Below, one piece after another: positions 45,375 to 54,758 of a stretch of 64,000 bases of DNA; positions within the stretch are counted from its first letter, which is position 1, and each line of letters starts with the position of its first letter. Origin of the DNA: Pelagibacterium luteolum (GTDB taxonomy: Bacteria > Pseudomonadota > Alphaproteobacteria > Rhizobiales > Devosiaceae). A program made the position numbers and the translations under genes. Below the pieces are notes generated by a model. The model ran no database searches. It saw only the letters and a program-made list of their open reading frames with translations, and was not told where the DNA came from. Where the stretch lies: NCBI RefSeq assembly GCF_900100665.1, contig NZ_FNCS01000010.1, positions 1 through 64,000 of the forward strand. Direction: 5' to 3'.

Positions 45375-46280
45375 ATGAGCCAGACGACCTCTGCAATTTT
45401 GAAGTCCTCCAACCTCTCCGCTGCCGCGCTTATGGTGGTGGCTGGCCTAGCCTTTGCTGGCGTCAACGTCGCGCTACAATGGGCCGGGATGATCGGGGGA
45501 CTGTCTTCGACGTCCATTGCCTTCTGGCAGTATTTTTTGGCCCTCATATTTGCGCTGCCACTCATATGGCGTCACGGGCTGGGAGCGATGCGGACCGGTC
45601 GACCTGTCCTGCACATTGCACGCGTGGTCCTGTCGGCTGGTGGTGTGCAATTGTGGATCATGGCTCTGGCTCATGTCCCGTTGTGGCAGGCCATTGCGTT
45701 GTCGATGACCTCGCCGTTTTTCGTTCTTGCCGGTGCGTCTCTGTTTCTGAGGGAGCGCGTGAGCCTGACCCGGATTGGTGCAACGATATTTGGTTTCATC
45801 GGCGCGTTGATCATCATCGCGCCCTGGTCCGAGCAATTCACCCTGCACGCACTATTGCCCATCGCTGCAGCAGCGCTTTGGGCGGGTGCCTCATTGATCA
45901 CCAAAGAGCTGACCAAGAGCGAAAGACCGGAGTCAATCGCCCTCTACCTGCTGCTGCTGCTCACCCCGGTCAATCTCGCGCTCTATCTGGGATCTGGCTT
46001 TGCATGGCCACCGTCTGACGGGTGGATGATCCTTCTGGTGGCAGGCGTTTTGACGGCAGCAGCGCAATACGCACTGACGCGCGCCTACGCCGTTGCCGAT
46101 GCATCCTATCTCCAGCCCTTCGAGGACCTGAAGCTTCCGCTCAATATCATCCTGGGGTGGGTCGTGTTCGGATTTGCACCCGATGCCGGGTTCTGGCCCG
46201 GCGCGGCGATGATCGTCCTAGGATCGCTCTATGTGATGGGCCGAGAAGGCACCAGTGGCCGACGGACGGCCAAGGCATAA
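45375..46280 (+). CDS. ribN: EamA-family riboflavin transporter, RibN-like
   Basis: 301 residues, ten predicted helices in two EamA repeats (LAFAGVNVALQW, LYVMGREG at the end). The carrier family alone does not define the substrate, but a dedicated FMN riboswitch upstream points strongly to riboflavin uptake, as described for RibN of rhizobia. The start follows GGAGAAAGG. A GC-rich hairpin lies after the stop. Confidence 0.88.
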   Translation: MSQTTSAILKSSNLSAAALMVVAGLAFAGVNVALQWAGMIGGLSSTSIAFWQYFLALIFALPLIWRHGLGAMRTGRPVLHIARVVLSAGGVQLWIMALAHVPLWQAIALSMTSPFFVLAGASLFLRERVSLTRIGATIFGFIGALIIIAPWSEQFTLHALLPIAAAALWAGASLITKELTKSERPESIALYLLLLLTPVNLALYLGSGFAWPPSDGWMILLVAGVLTAAAQYALTRAYAVADASYLQPFEDLKLPLNIILGWVVFGFAPDAGFWPGAAMIVLGSLYVMGREGTSGRRTAKA

Positions 46281-46301
46281 AAGCCGACCTGCCAAAAAAG
46301 A

Positions 46302-46334
46302 CGGCGGAATATGGAGTGATCCATATTACCGCCG
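46302..46334 (+). terminator. hairpin after ribN
   Basis: CGGCGG/CCGCCG and AATATGG/CCATATT form a long near-continuous stem around a 6-nt loop. There is no U-tract on the plus strand, so efficient intrinsic termination is uncertain. Confidence 0.5.
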
Positions 46335-46497
46335 GAGGTTGCTCTTGCCCTTCGCGCTCTCGCGAAGATGGTCAGGATAACCGGGATAGGACGGAATTTA
46401 AAGATCATGGCAGTAAATAGGCAGAATTTTCGCGCTGCCGTTTCACTTGGGATACAGTGTAGGCGCATTCTTCGTCGCCCAATCGTGGAGGCCGACT

Positions 46498-46923
46498 ATG
46501 GATACGCTGTCGCCACGCCTGCTCGCCATCGTCGACGCGCTGCCATTGCGAGAGGGCATGAATGTTCTCGAAATCGGCTGCGGCCCCGGTGCCATGGCGC
46601 GAGAAATGGCTCGGCGGATAGGACCGCTGGGCCGTGTTCTCGGGATCGACCGCTCAGCAAAAGCGATCGCCCAAGCCGTCGCTGCGTCCAAAGAGATTGC
46701 AGTAGGTCAGCTCTCATTCCGGCAAATATCGGGCGAAGATTTCCGACTTGAAATTCTTGAAGAACCCTTCGATTTGGCTGTGGCCGTTCGCGTTGGCGCC
46801 CTTGATGGTCGTCATCCCGCAATAGGTGTTCGGATGCGTGCGGCCATTGCAAAGGCGCTCAAGCCCGGTGCCAAACTCTATATTGATGGCGGGAGCCCTC
46901 TCTGCGAGGTCACGCTTTTGTGA
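46498..46923 (+). CDS. short class I SAM-dependent methyltransferase
   Basis: 141 residues from the ATG at 46498 (GGAGG upstream). Motif I NVLEIGCGPGAMAREMA and motif II VLGIDRS bind SAM; motif IV region is PFDLAVAVRVGALDG. It is much shorter than typical methyltransferases (~200-250) and ends soon after strand 5. It may be a compact family or truncated; the frame closes without obvious frameshift. Target unknown. Confidence 0.75.
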   Translation: MDTLSPRLLAIVDALPLREGMNVLEIGCGPGAMAREMARRIGPLGRVLGIDRSAKAIAQAVAASKEIAVGQLSFRQISGEDFRLEILEEPFDLAVAVRVGALDGRHPAIGVRMRAAIAKALKPGAKLYIDGGSPLCEVTLL

Positions 46924-47067
46924 GTGAGAGAGGAACTAAGCGACTTGTCCTACGTTAGATGGCCGCGGGGGTAGCGCCCGGTTCACCGGACACACGGGAC
47001 GCCCTGCGGGCGAAGCGTATGCGAGTTTTCCGGGGCCACCAAACACCTCAAACGGAGGACTATAACA

Positions 47068-47724
47068 ATGAAAATGACTCTTGCGAAAACCCTTCTGGCG
47101 ACGACTGCCGGACTGCTTATGACCGGAACTGCTATGGCGCAGACCGCCAGTGCGACGGCCACCACCGATCTCAACATTCGCTCCGGCCCTGGCCCGCAGT
47201 TTGAAACCGTAGGCGTCATCGCCAACGGTGATGCAGCCACCGTCAATGGATGTTTGTCCGAGGGCATGTGGTGCGAGATCGATTATAACGGCACCGTCGG
47301 CTGGGCCTATTCCGACTATCTGACCGTCGAAGCTGAAGGCTCGACGATCGTTCTGACGGAGCGTCCGCCGGAACTGGTCGGCGTTGCCGAAGCCAGCACG
47401 ACTGGCAACTCTACGGTTACGGGCGCTGCTGGCGGCGCAATCGCCGGCGCACTGATCGCCGGCCCCATCGGTGCTGCAGTCGGCGGCGTCATCGGCGCAA
47501 CGACTGGCGTCGTTATCGATCCCCCGGAATCGGCACGCACCTATGTAACGGCGAACCCCATGGAGCCTGTCTATTTGGATGGCGAAGTGGTCGTTGGCGC
47601 ACAGATCCCTGATACCGTGGTCGTTAGCCAGGTTCCTGATTATGAATACGAGTATGTTTATATCAATGGCCAGCCGGTTCTCATCGATCCCGCGAGCCGT
47701 GAGATCGTCTACATCTTCCGCTAA
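47068..47724 (+). CDS. secreted SH3b / glycine-zipper / DUF1236-like protein
   Basis: 218 residues with a signal peptide (KTLLATTAGLLMTGTAMAQ). A bacterial SH3 domain follows (TTDLNIRSGPGPQFETVGVI, CLSEGMWCEIDYNGTVGWAYSDYL), then a Gly/Ala zipper (GGAIAGALIAGPIGAAVGGVIGATTG) and a C-terminal part like DUF1236. Such proteins sit at the envelope. GGAGG precedes the ATG. A strong terminator follows. Confidence 0.82.
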   Translation: MKMTLAKTLLATTAGLLMTGTAMAQTASATATTDLNIRSGPGPQFETVGVIANGDAATVNGCLSEGMWCEIDYNGTVGWAYSDYLTVEAEGSTIVLTERPPELVGVAEASTTGNSTVTGAAGGAIAGALIAGPIGAAVGGVIGATTGVVIDPPESARTYVTANPMEPVYLDGEVVVGAQIPDTVVVSQVPDYEYEYVYINGQPVLIDPASREIVYIFR

Positions 47725-47755
47725 ACGATGCGGCTAGAGACCTCGTGATTTATGG

Positions 47756-47783
47756 AAAGGGCGATCTATGGATCGCCCTTTTT
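47756..47783 (+). terminator. terminator of the SH3b gene
   Basis: AAAGGGCGATC and GATCGCCCTTT pair around a TATG loop, followed by a T-rich run. Confidence 0.92.
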
Positions 47784-47896
47784 GTTTACCCAGTTTTTGA
47801 CCACACGGGCACCCACTCGAACTTAAACAACGTGTTAAGCCCTTTTGTACTAACTGTTTTCATGAAACAGACGAGTGACGTACGGGGGCTAAGCAC

Positions 47897-50575
47897 TTGG
47901 CGCACACCGGACCGGTCAAGCTCAAACGGCTGACCAGGACCATCTTACGGGTGAGCAACATCCCGGCGGCAATCGCATTGATCGTCGTTGGCATCGCCGT
48001 CGTCTTTGCGGACTATCAAAACCGGGAAATCCACCAGCAGTCCCAAAGGGCCGAAATCATCGATAAGGTCGCCCTTGTCCGAGCCCAACTCGAAGGCAAG
48101 GTCAATTCCAATCTTCAGCTCGTCCATGGGCTGATATCCACCATCGCCAATGAGCCGGAGATGACTCAGGAGCGCTATTCGGCGTTGGTGTCCTATCTCT
48201 TCACCCAAGACAACCAGCTCATCAACGTCGCTGCCGCACCCGATCTTGTGGTCGAGCTTGTCTATCCCATCGAGGGCAATCAGGCGGCCATCGGACTTGA
48301 TTACCGCAACAATGCCGAGCAGCGCGACGCCGCCATTCGTGCCCGCGATACGCGCGAAATCGTTCTCGCCGGCCCGGTCTTGCTGGTGCAGGGTGGCCGC
48401 GGCTTTATCGGACGTTTCCCCGTCTACTACACTGACGCCACAGGTGCCGAGCAGTTCTGGGGCATCGTTTCGGCGGTAATCGATGCCGATCGGCTCTACG
48501 CGGAAAGCGGGATCGGTGAGGCGAGCCGGGGACTTGCGATCGCCATTTCCGGGCGCGACGGCCAAGGACATGACGGGACTGCGTTCTACGGCTCGCCCGC
48601 AATTCTTGATGCCGATCCCATCGAGGCTGATGTCCTCCTGCCATCAGGCACATGGACCATTTCAGCCATTCCCAGTGGCGGCTGGGTCAGTACGCCGCCC
48701 AACGCCACGCTGCTGCGAATCGGGCTTGGGCTCGCCGCTGCTCTCGTCATCGTCCCGATCGTGCTTTTGGGCCGACTCAATGAAGAACGGCGCCGGCGGA
48801 TTATCGAGCAGCGGCGGCGGGAAACGGAACTGGCACGGCTGTCGCGACGTCTCGAACTGGCGCTTGCAACCTCGCAGGTCGGCGTTTGGGAAATGAACAT
48901 CATCACGGGCGTGCTGTCTTGGGACGACCGGATGAACGAGATCTATGCGCAGCCGACTGACGGACAGCCGCGAGACTATTCCCACTGGCGCGATCGACTG
49001 CATCCCGACGATTTCGAACGCGCCGAGCGGGAATTCAACGACTCCATCCGCTCGGGACAAAGATACCAGTCCAATTTCCGCATCATCCTGCCCGAGGGTA
49101 TAATCCGGCACGTTCGTGCGATCGGGGCGGTCTATCAGGAGGCAGGCACCTCACCGCGCATCGTTGGCGTCACTTGGGACGCCACTCCGGATGCGCAATT
49201 GTCAGAAGCGCTCCTGCGCGCCAAGACCCAGGCCGAGGCGAAAAACTTCGAGCTTGAATCGGCCAAGGCACGCATCGAGCATAACGCGATGCACGATCCG
49301 CTTACCGGGTTGCCCAATCGAAGATATCTCGATGACATCCTCGAAAAGCATACCGCAACACATACGCGTTCCGATGGATTTGCTGCTATCCTCCATATCG
49401 ATCTTGATCGCTTCAAGCAGATCAACGACACGCTCGGCCACGCTGCCGGCGACGCGATGCTTATCCATGCGTCGGAAATTCTAAAGATGTCGGTCCGCCA
49501 GACCGACTTCGTGGCGCGCATCGGGGGAGACGAATTCGTCATCCTGTGCATCGGCCAAAAGTCCGACGAAGAGTTACGCGCACTTGCCGAGCGCATCATC
49601 GCCGCCATGCGCAAACCAGTGTCCTATCACGGCCACGAGTGTCGCTTTGGCGTCTCGATCGGCATTGCGGGTGGCAACGTTCAACAGACCCCGGCGCGTC
49701 AACTTCTCATCAACGCCGATATCGCACTCTACCGCGCCAAACGGCAGGGCCGCAGCCGAGCTGAGTTCTTTTCCGAAGAGCTGCAGTGCGAGATCATCAC
49801 AGCGAAGCGGGTGGCCGACGATATTCTTGCCGGCTTGGACAACAATGAGTTCATTGCGCACTATCAGCCGCAGATCGATGCAAGAACATTCGATATCGTC
49901 GGCGTCGAAGCGCTGGCGCGCTGGCAACACCCGGTTCGGGGCCTCCTCGCGCCCGATGCCTTCATGGCAATCGCGGACGATCTCAATGTCGTCGCCACGA
50001 TCGATCGCATCATTCTCGAGCAGGCCCTCGAGCAGATGCGCGTCTGGGCCGCCCATGGCCTTGCGGTGCCACGCGTCTCGGTCAACGTTTCCGCCCGCCG
50101 GCTTAATGACGACTCGCTGATCGATACGCTCAAGACCCTGGACATCGAGCCGGGAACCGTATCCTTCGAACTCATCGAGTCGATCTTTCTCGACGAGCGC
50201 GACACCATGGTGTCCTGGAACATCGATCAGCTCAAGGAACTGGGTATCGATATCGAAATCGACGATTTCGGAACCGGGTATGCGTCCATCGTCAGCCTGC
50301 TGCAGCTCCGTCCGACGCGATTGAAGATCGACAGGCAACTGGTCGCACCGATGACCAGTTCGTCGGCCCAAAAGGCGCTGGTCGCCTCGATCATCGAGAT
50401 CGGCACATCGCTTGGCATCGAGGCCATAGCAGAAGGTGTCGAGACCTGGGAGCACGCCGCGCTGCTGGCAGAGCTGGGTTGCTCATCGCTGCAAGGCTAT
50501 GTCATTGCCCGCCCTATGAGCGCGGAAGACCTCACCGGTTTTATCCGCTCCCAACGCTGGCGGCAGGCGGGTTAG
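47897..50575 (+). CDS. membrane GGDEF-EAL cyclic-di-GMP protein with CHASE-like and PAS domains
   Basis: 892 residues from a TTG at 47897 (GGGGG upstream). Order: helix ~22-40; periplasmic CHASE-like sensor ~45-265; helix ~272-292; PAS ~318-430; GGDEF with intact GGDEF at 543-547 and an inhibitory RxxD site at 534-537; EAL with E671-L673. Both enzyme motifs look active, so it could make and degrade c-di-GMP. It overlaps hrpB by 4 bp at the 3' end. Confidence 0.92.
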   Translation: MAHTGPVKLKRLTRTILRVSNIPAAIALIVVGIAVVFADYQNREIHQQSQRAEIIDKVALVRAQLEGKVNSNLQLVHGLISTIANEPEMTQERYSALVSYLFTQDNQLINVAAAPDLVVELVYPIEGNQAAIGLDYRNNAEQRDAAIRARDTREIVLAGPVLLVQGGRGFIGRFPVYYTDATGAEQFWGIVSAVIDADRLYAESGIGEASRGLAIAISGRDGQGHDGTAFYGSPAILDADPIEADVLLPSGTWTISAIPSGGWVSTPPNATLLRIGLGLAAALVIVPIVLLGRLNEERRRRIIEQRRRETELARLSRRLELALATSQVGVWEMNIITGVLSWDDRMNEIYAQPTDGQPRDYSHWRDRLHPDDFERAEREFNDSIRSGQRYQSNFRIILPEGIIRHVRAIGAVYQEAGTSPRIVGVTWDATPDAQLSEALLRAKTQAEAKNFELESAKARIEHNAMHDPLTGLPNRRYLDDILEKHTATHTRSDGFAAILHIDLDRFKQINDTLGHAAGDAMLIHASEILKMSVRQTDFVARIGGDEFVILCIGQKSDEELRALAERIIAAMRKPVSYHGHECRFGVSIGIAGGNVQQTPARQLLINADIALYRAKRQGRSRAEFFSEELQCEIITAKRVADDILAGLDNNEFIAHYQPQIDARTFDIVGVEALARWQHPVRGLLAPDAFMAIADDLNVVATIDRIILEQALEQMRVWAAHGLAVPRVSVNVSARRLNDDSLIDTLKTLDIEPGTVSFELIESIFLDERDTMVSWNIDQLKELGIDIEIDDFGTGYASIVSLLQLRPTRLKIDRQLVAPMTSSSAQKALVASIIEIGTSLGIEAIAEGVETWEHAALLAELGCSSLQGYVIARPMSAEDLTGFIRSQRWRQAG

Positions 50576-53019
50576 TTTCTTGGCTTGGCGCGATTGGTGG
50601 CTTGCGCTGCCAATGGATCATCGGGCCAGTAATGCTTGGGATAGCGTCCCTTGAGATCCTTGGCGACATCCTTCCAGCTACCGCGCCAGAAGCCGGGGAG
50701 ATCGCGTGTTGTCTGAATGGGGCGGTGCGCCGGTGACAAGAGGGACAAAAGCAGCGGAAGTTTTCCCTTGGCGATCGAGGGGTGAATATCGAGGCCGAAC
50801 AATTCCTGCACCCTGATGGCGAGAACCGGACCGTTCTCGGCGCCATAGTCGATCGGGACGCGCGAACCCGATGGTGCATCGAAATGGGATGGCAAGAGCG
50901 TATCGATCTCCACGCGAAGCCCCCAGGGTAGGAGATCGAACAGCGCCGCCGATAAATGATCGGGCGTTATCTGATCGAGTCGCCCCAGCCCCACGATGTG
51001 GGGGACCAACCATGCGGCCTCATCCCGAGCCAACGCCGCGTCCGACAAATCAGGCCAATCCTCGCCGATCGTTAAAGCAAGAAAGCTCGCGCGCTCGCGC
51101 AAAGTCCGCTGGTCGCGGGTCCAGGGCAGCTTCTGGATGCCTAGCCCGGCGATGCCCTCTGCCAGCATTTGAGCGGCAGCCAGAGGGTCATCGAGCGCTG
51201 TAGGAATATCGTCGAGCCGCACGGCGCCGAGGCGGCGTTGGCGGCGCGCACGCACGGCCTTGGCAGTGGCATCAAAGGCCATGTCAGTTGTGGTTTGGAT
51301 TTGTGCCGCCATCACCTCTTCGATGGTCGCCCTGTCTATGGCAATGGCCGCGCGGATAAAGCTGCTTGAAGCATTGCCGGTCATGTCCGCGACCACGAGA
51401 TGGGGCGCGCGGGACAACCCCTCGGTCTCATCGAGCTTGGCCTGCCGGCCGTTAGCGAGCCTGAATCGCCCACCCCCTGTGGATTGTGCGATACGATCAG
51501 GTAGCGCCCGCGCTAAATGGCGGGCCAGGCCGTTTGGGTCACCTGCCCTGCCACCGCCGACCGATCGCGCCCATCGCGCTGCAAGCGCCTTGGCTTCGCT
51601 CGCACGCTTTGAGCTGTCGCGCCTCAGCCGATCATAGCGTGCCGCGAGATCGACGCCATTCCCACCCAACCCAGGCTCGCCGATCAGGACCGCCAGCAGG
51701 GCCGCAGCGTCCGCTGCGTTCTCGTCTGCGGCACGCGCAATCATATGCCCGAGCCGGGGGTGGAGAGGCAATTTGGCCAAAAGCCGCCCGTGCGCGGTAA
51801 CGCGCCCCTCATCATCGAGAGCCTCAAGCGCCTGCAGTAGAGCCACCGCTTCGGACCATGCGGGCGCCGGGGGCGGATCACGAAATTGCAAGGCACTGGG
51901 ATCGGTTACGCCCCAACCGGCAAGATCGAGAACAAAGCCCGCGAGGTCGGTTTGGGTAATCTCAGGCGGATCAAATGGCGCGAGGCCCGCCGTCTGGCCC
52001 TCGTGCCAGAGCCGATAGCACACACCGGGTTCGGTGCGTCCAGCGCGGCCGCGACGCTGGTCGGCGCTAGCACGGGACACCCTTCGCGTTACGAGCCGCA
52101 TAAACCCGGTATCGGGCTCATAAACCGGCAATCGCGCCAGGCCTGCATCGATCACGATCCGCACGCCTTCAATCGTCAGCGAGGTCTGGGCAATTGCTGT
52201 CGCAAGAACAATCTTGCGCCGACCAATTGTCGCCGGCTGTATGGCTCGATCCTGCTCGGCGGGCGTCAACTGGCCATAAAGCGGCGCGACATCTATGTCG
52301 GGTCCGGCTCCCGCCAAGGCCTCGGCCACGCGCCGAATTTCCGCCTGACCCGGCAAAAACACGAGTATCGATCCGGTATCCTCACGCAGCGCACGTCGCG
52401 CGGTGGCAACGACACTCTGCTCAACTCGCTCATTGGCGTCGGGCACGACATGGCGGGTTTCAACCGGATAAGCCCGTCCCTGGCTTTCGATCACTGGCAC
52501 ATCGCCCAAGAGACCCGCAACGGCGGCGCCATCGAGGGTGGCGGACATGACGAGAATGCGCAGATCATCGCGCAATGCCGTCGCATCGAGGGTCAGCGCC
52601 AGCCCCAGATCGCCATCGAGACTGCGCTCGTGAAACTCATCGAACAGAACGGCAGCAATGCCGGACAGTTCGGGATCATCGATCACCATCCTGGTGAAAA
52701 CGCCCTCAGTTACGACCTCGATTTTAGTTTTTGCCGAGACCATGGTGTCGAGCCGAACGCGATAACCGACTGTCGCGCCCACGTCTTCCCCGAGCGTTTG
52801 CGCCATCCGCCGCGCGGCGGCTCTCGCCGCCAGCCTGCGCGGCTCAAGCATGACGATCTTGCCATCACCCCGCCATGGCGCATCGAGTAGCGCAAGCGGG
52901 ACAACTGTCGTCTTGCCGGCCCCTGGCGGCGCAACGAGAACGGCGCGCGTCCCAGCCGCCAGCGCACTGCGCAGGTCTGGCAAGGCTTCATCAATAGGCA
53001 GAACTTCGCGCGTGGTCAT
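50572..53019 (-). CDS. hrpB: HrpB-type ATP-dependent RNA helicase
   Basis: 815 residues. Motif I APPGAGKTT at 30-38, DEFHERS as motif II, SATLDG as motif III, and QRRGRAGRTEPGVCYRLW as motif VI; HA2/OB-like region and the HrpB C-terminal domain follow (ILVYLPLDRG-equivalent, KHYWPDDPLAAQATNRAK at the end). Length and ending match HrpB rather than HrpA. RNA substrate in these bacteria is not known. Confidence 0.93.
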   Translation of the reverse strand: MTTREVLPIDEALPDLRSALAAGTRAVLVAPPGAGKTTVVPLALLDAPWRGDGKIVMLEPRRLAARAAARRMAQTLGEDVGATVGYRVRLDTMVSAKTKIEVVTEGVFTRMVIDDPELSGIAAVLFDEFHERSLDGDLGLALTLDATALRDDLRILVMSATLDGAAVAGLLGDVPVIESQGRAYPVETRHVVPDANERVEQSVVATARRALREDTGSILVFLPGQAEIRRVAEALAGAGPDIDVAPLYGQLTPAEQDRAIQPATIGRRKIVLATAIAQTSLTIEGVRIVIDAGLARLPVYEPDTGFMRLVTRRVSRASADQRRGRAGRTEPGVCYRLWHEGQTAGLAPFDPPEITQTDLAGFVLDLAGWGVTDPSALQFRDPPPAPAWSEAVALLQALEALDDEGRVTAHGRLLAKLPLHPRLGHMIARAADENAADAAALLAVLIGEPGLGGNGVDLAARYDRLRRDSSKRASEAKALAARWARSVGGGRAGDPNGLARHLARALPDRIAQSTGGGRFRLANGRQAKLDETEGLSRAPHLVVADMTGNASSSFIRAAIAIDRATIEEVMAAQIQTTTDMAFDATAKAVRARRQRRLGAVRLDDIPTALDDPLAAAQMLAEGIAGLGIQKLPWTRDQRTLRERASFLALTIGEDWPDLSDAALARDEAAWLVPHIVGLGRLDQITPDHLSAALFDLLPWGLRVEIDTLLPSHFDAPSGSRVPIDYGAENGPVLAIRVQELFGLDIHPSIAKGKLPLLLSLLSPAHRPIQTTRDLPGFWRGSWKDVAKDLKGRYPKHYWPDDPLAAQATNRAKPRN

Positions 53020-53051
53020 CGTCGGCTATGTCGCCCGTTTAGGCGGCAAAT

Positions 53052-53777
53052 TCAACGCCTGCCTGCGATGGCCGCTTTGAGGCCAGCTACACGCGCGGCA
53101 TCCGTACGCTTCATGCCCGCAGTCACATAGCCCAATTCCGCCAACTTCTCCTCGCCCGGCACAATCTCGACGCTGGCTGAAGCATGGAGCTCTCTCGCGC
53201 CGATGGCGATGAACTGGTGGGCGTTTTCGGCAGTGACACCAGATCCCGGCATGACGGCAATACGCCCGTTGGCGTTTGCGATAACTTCGCCCAAAGCATC
53301 AAGTCCATCGACGGCACGCGGCGTCCCGCCCGAAGTCAATATGCGCTCGAAACCCAGGTCGATCGCGGTTTCGGTTGCCACTCGGAAATCGGGCACCAGA
53401 TCGAATGCCCTGTGTAACGTCAGTCCCAAGCCAGAGGCATGATCCACAAGACGCCTTAATATCTCGCGGTCGAGGCTGCCGTCGGAAAGGCTCGCGCCGA
53501 TCACAACGCCAGCCAGCCCGGCCTCTCGTGCCGCCTCGATATCGACGCACATGATGTCGACCTCTCGGCCCGAAAAGACAAAATCACCGGCGCGCGGCCG
53601 GATCATCGCATAGACGGGGACGGGAGATCCTGCCGCTAGCGCCATGAGCCCACGCGATGGCGTAAGGCCGCCAACCGACAGGGCCGCACACAGTTCGATG
53701 CGATCGGCGCCACCCTCGATAGCGGCCGCGAGGCCAGCGGCGTCGTCTACACAGATTTCCAGGATTGCGTCAGACAT
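53052..53777 (-). CDS. cutC: CutC family protein
   Basis: 241 residues from the ATG at 53777, chosen because the family begins just there and the ATG overlaps the kinase stop by 8 bp. TIM-barrel CutC signatures: EICVDDAAGLAAAIEGGADRIELCAAL, SRGLM, MIRPRAGDFVFS, FHRAFD-like LHRAFDL, LTSGG. Historically linked to copper homeostasis, but direct evidence is weak; the overlap with a ROK sugar kinase suggests a carbohydrate-linked role. Confidence 0.9.
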   Translation of the reverse strand: MSDAILEICVDDAAGLAAAIEGGADRIELCAALSVGGLTPSRGLMALAAGSPVPVYAMIRPRAGDFVFSGREVDIMCVDIEAAREAGLAGVVIGASLSDGSLDREILRRLVDHASGLGLTLHRAFDLVPDFRVATETAIDLGFERILTSGGTPRAVDGLDALGEVIANANGRIAVMPGSGVTAENAHQFIAIGARELHASASVEIVPGEEKLAELGYVTAGMKRTDAARVAGLKAAIAGRR

Positions 53778-54684
53778 AGACGAACCGATCGAATCCCAGG
53801 AGCGCTGCACCGACAATCCCAGGCTCCACTTCGCATAGCGCCGGAACGATCACTGGGCGATCGATCTTGCGCAGGATGCGGCAGCGCACTGCGCTGTCCA
53901 GCGCGGCAACCAGCCCCGGGGCGCCGGCGAGCCCACCGCCCACCGGAACGATCGAGGCACCTGTCAGATTGATCGCGAGCGCCAATGGATTGGCAACCAG
54001 ATCGATATAGACGTCCATGGTGCGCAGCGCTGAGGCATCGCCCCCGGCCCACCCAACGACAATCTCCCGACTGTCGCGGGTTTCGCCGCAAAGAGCCTGA
54101 TGCAATCGCTCCAGCCCGCGCGCCCCGCCGACCGTATCGACGCAGCCTTTTCGCCCGCAACCGCACGTAAAATGCGGAACGCTTAGAGGTGGATCACCCG
54201 CCTCGGTCGCAAGGATCGTGCCGTGACCCCATTCGCCGGCATATCCACCCCGCCCGTTGGCCAGTTTCCCGTCGACCACGAGACCTCCGCCGACGCCCGT
54301 GCCCAAGATGATGCCGAAGACGACATCATGGCCCTTGCCGGCGCCAATTCCGGCCTCGGCCAAGGCGAAACAATCGGCATCATTGGCAACGGATACAGGA
54401 AGTCCGAGTGCTTTGGACAGATCAGCATCGAGCGTCCGGCCATCGATACAGGGCACGTTGGCGCAGATCATCGTGCCGGTGTCGATATCGGTGACGCCGC
54501 AAATCGAGATCGAGAGCGCGTCAGGCGCCGTGGGGGCAGCGGCCACGATGCCGGCAAGCGTTTCGACGAACGCCGCAAAATCGGTGCGCGGTGTTTCCAC
54601 GCGGCCCATCTGGGTGATGCGGTCCGGGCTTTGCGCCCATGCTGCCTTTATGGCGCTGCCGCCGATGTCGAGTGCAATGATCAT
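53770..54684 (-). CDS. ROK-family sugar kinase (N-acetylglucosamine kinase-like)
   Basis: 304 residues. ATP site DIGGSAIKAAW at the start, NDADCFALAEA, GTGVGGGLV, and the ROK zinc motif H-x-CxCGxxGC (HFTCGCGRKGCVDT). These support a hexose or aminosugar kinase; the exact substrate is inferred. It is translationally coupled to cutC. Confidence 0.88.
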   Translation of the reverse strand: MIIALDIGGSAIKAAWAQSPDRITQMGRVETPRTDFAAFVETLAGIVAAAPTAPDALSISICGVTDIDTGTMICANVPCIDGRTLDADLSKALGLPVSVANDADCFALAEAGIGAGKGHDVVFGIILGTGVGGGLVVDGKLANGRGGYAGEWGHGTILATEAGDPPLSVPHFTCGCGRKGCVDTVGGARGLERLHQALCGETRDSREIVVGWAGGDASALRTMDVYIDLVANPLALAINLTGASIVPVGGGLAGAPGLVAALDSAVRCRILRKIDRPVIVPALCEVEPGIVGAALLGFDRFVYV

Positions 54685-54758
54685 GAGCGCGAACCTATCT
54701 TTCGGGCTGCATCTGACAAACTGGCATTTCCGTCAAAAGCGGAAAATCGCGCTCCCGC

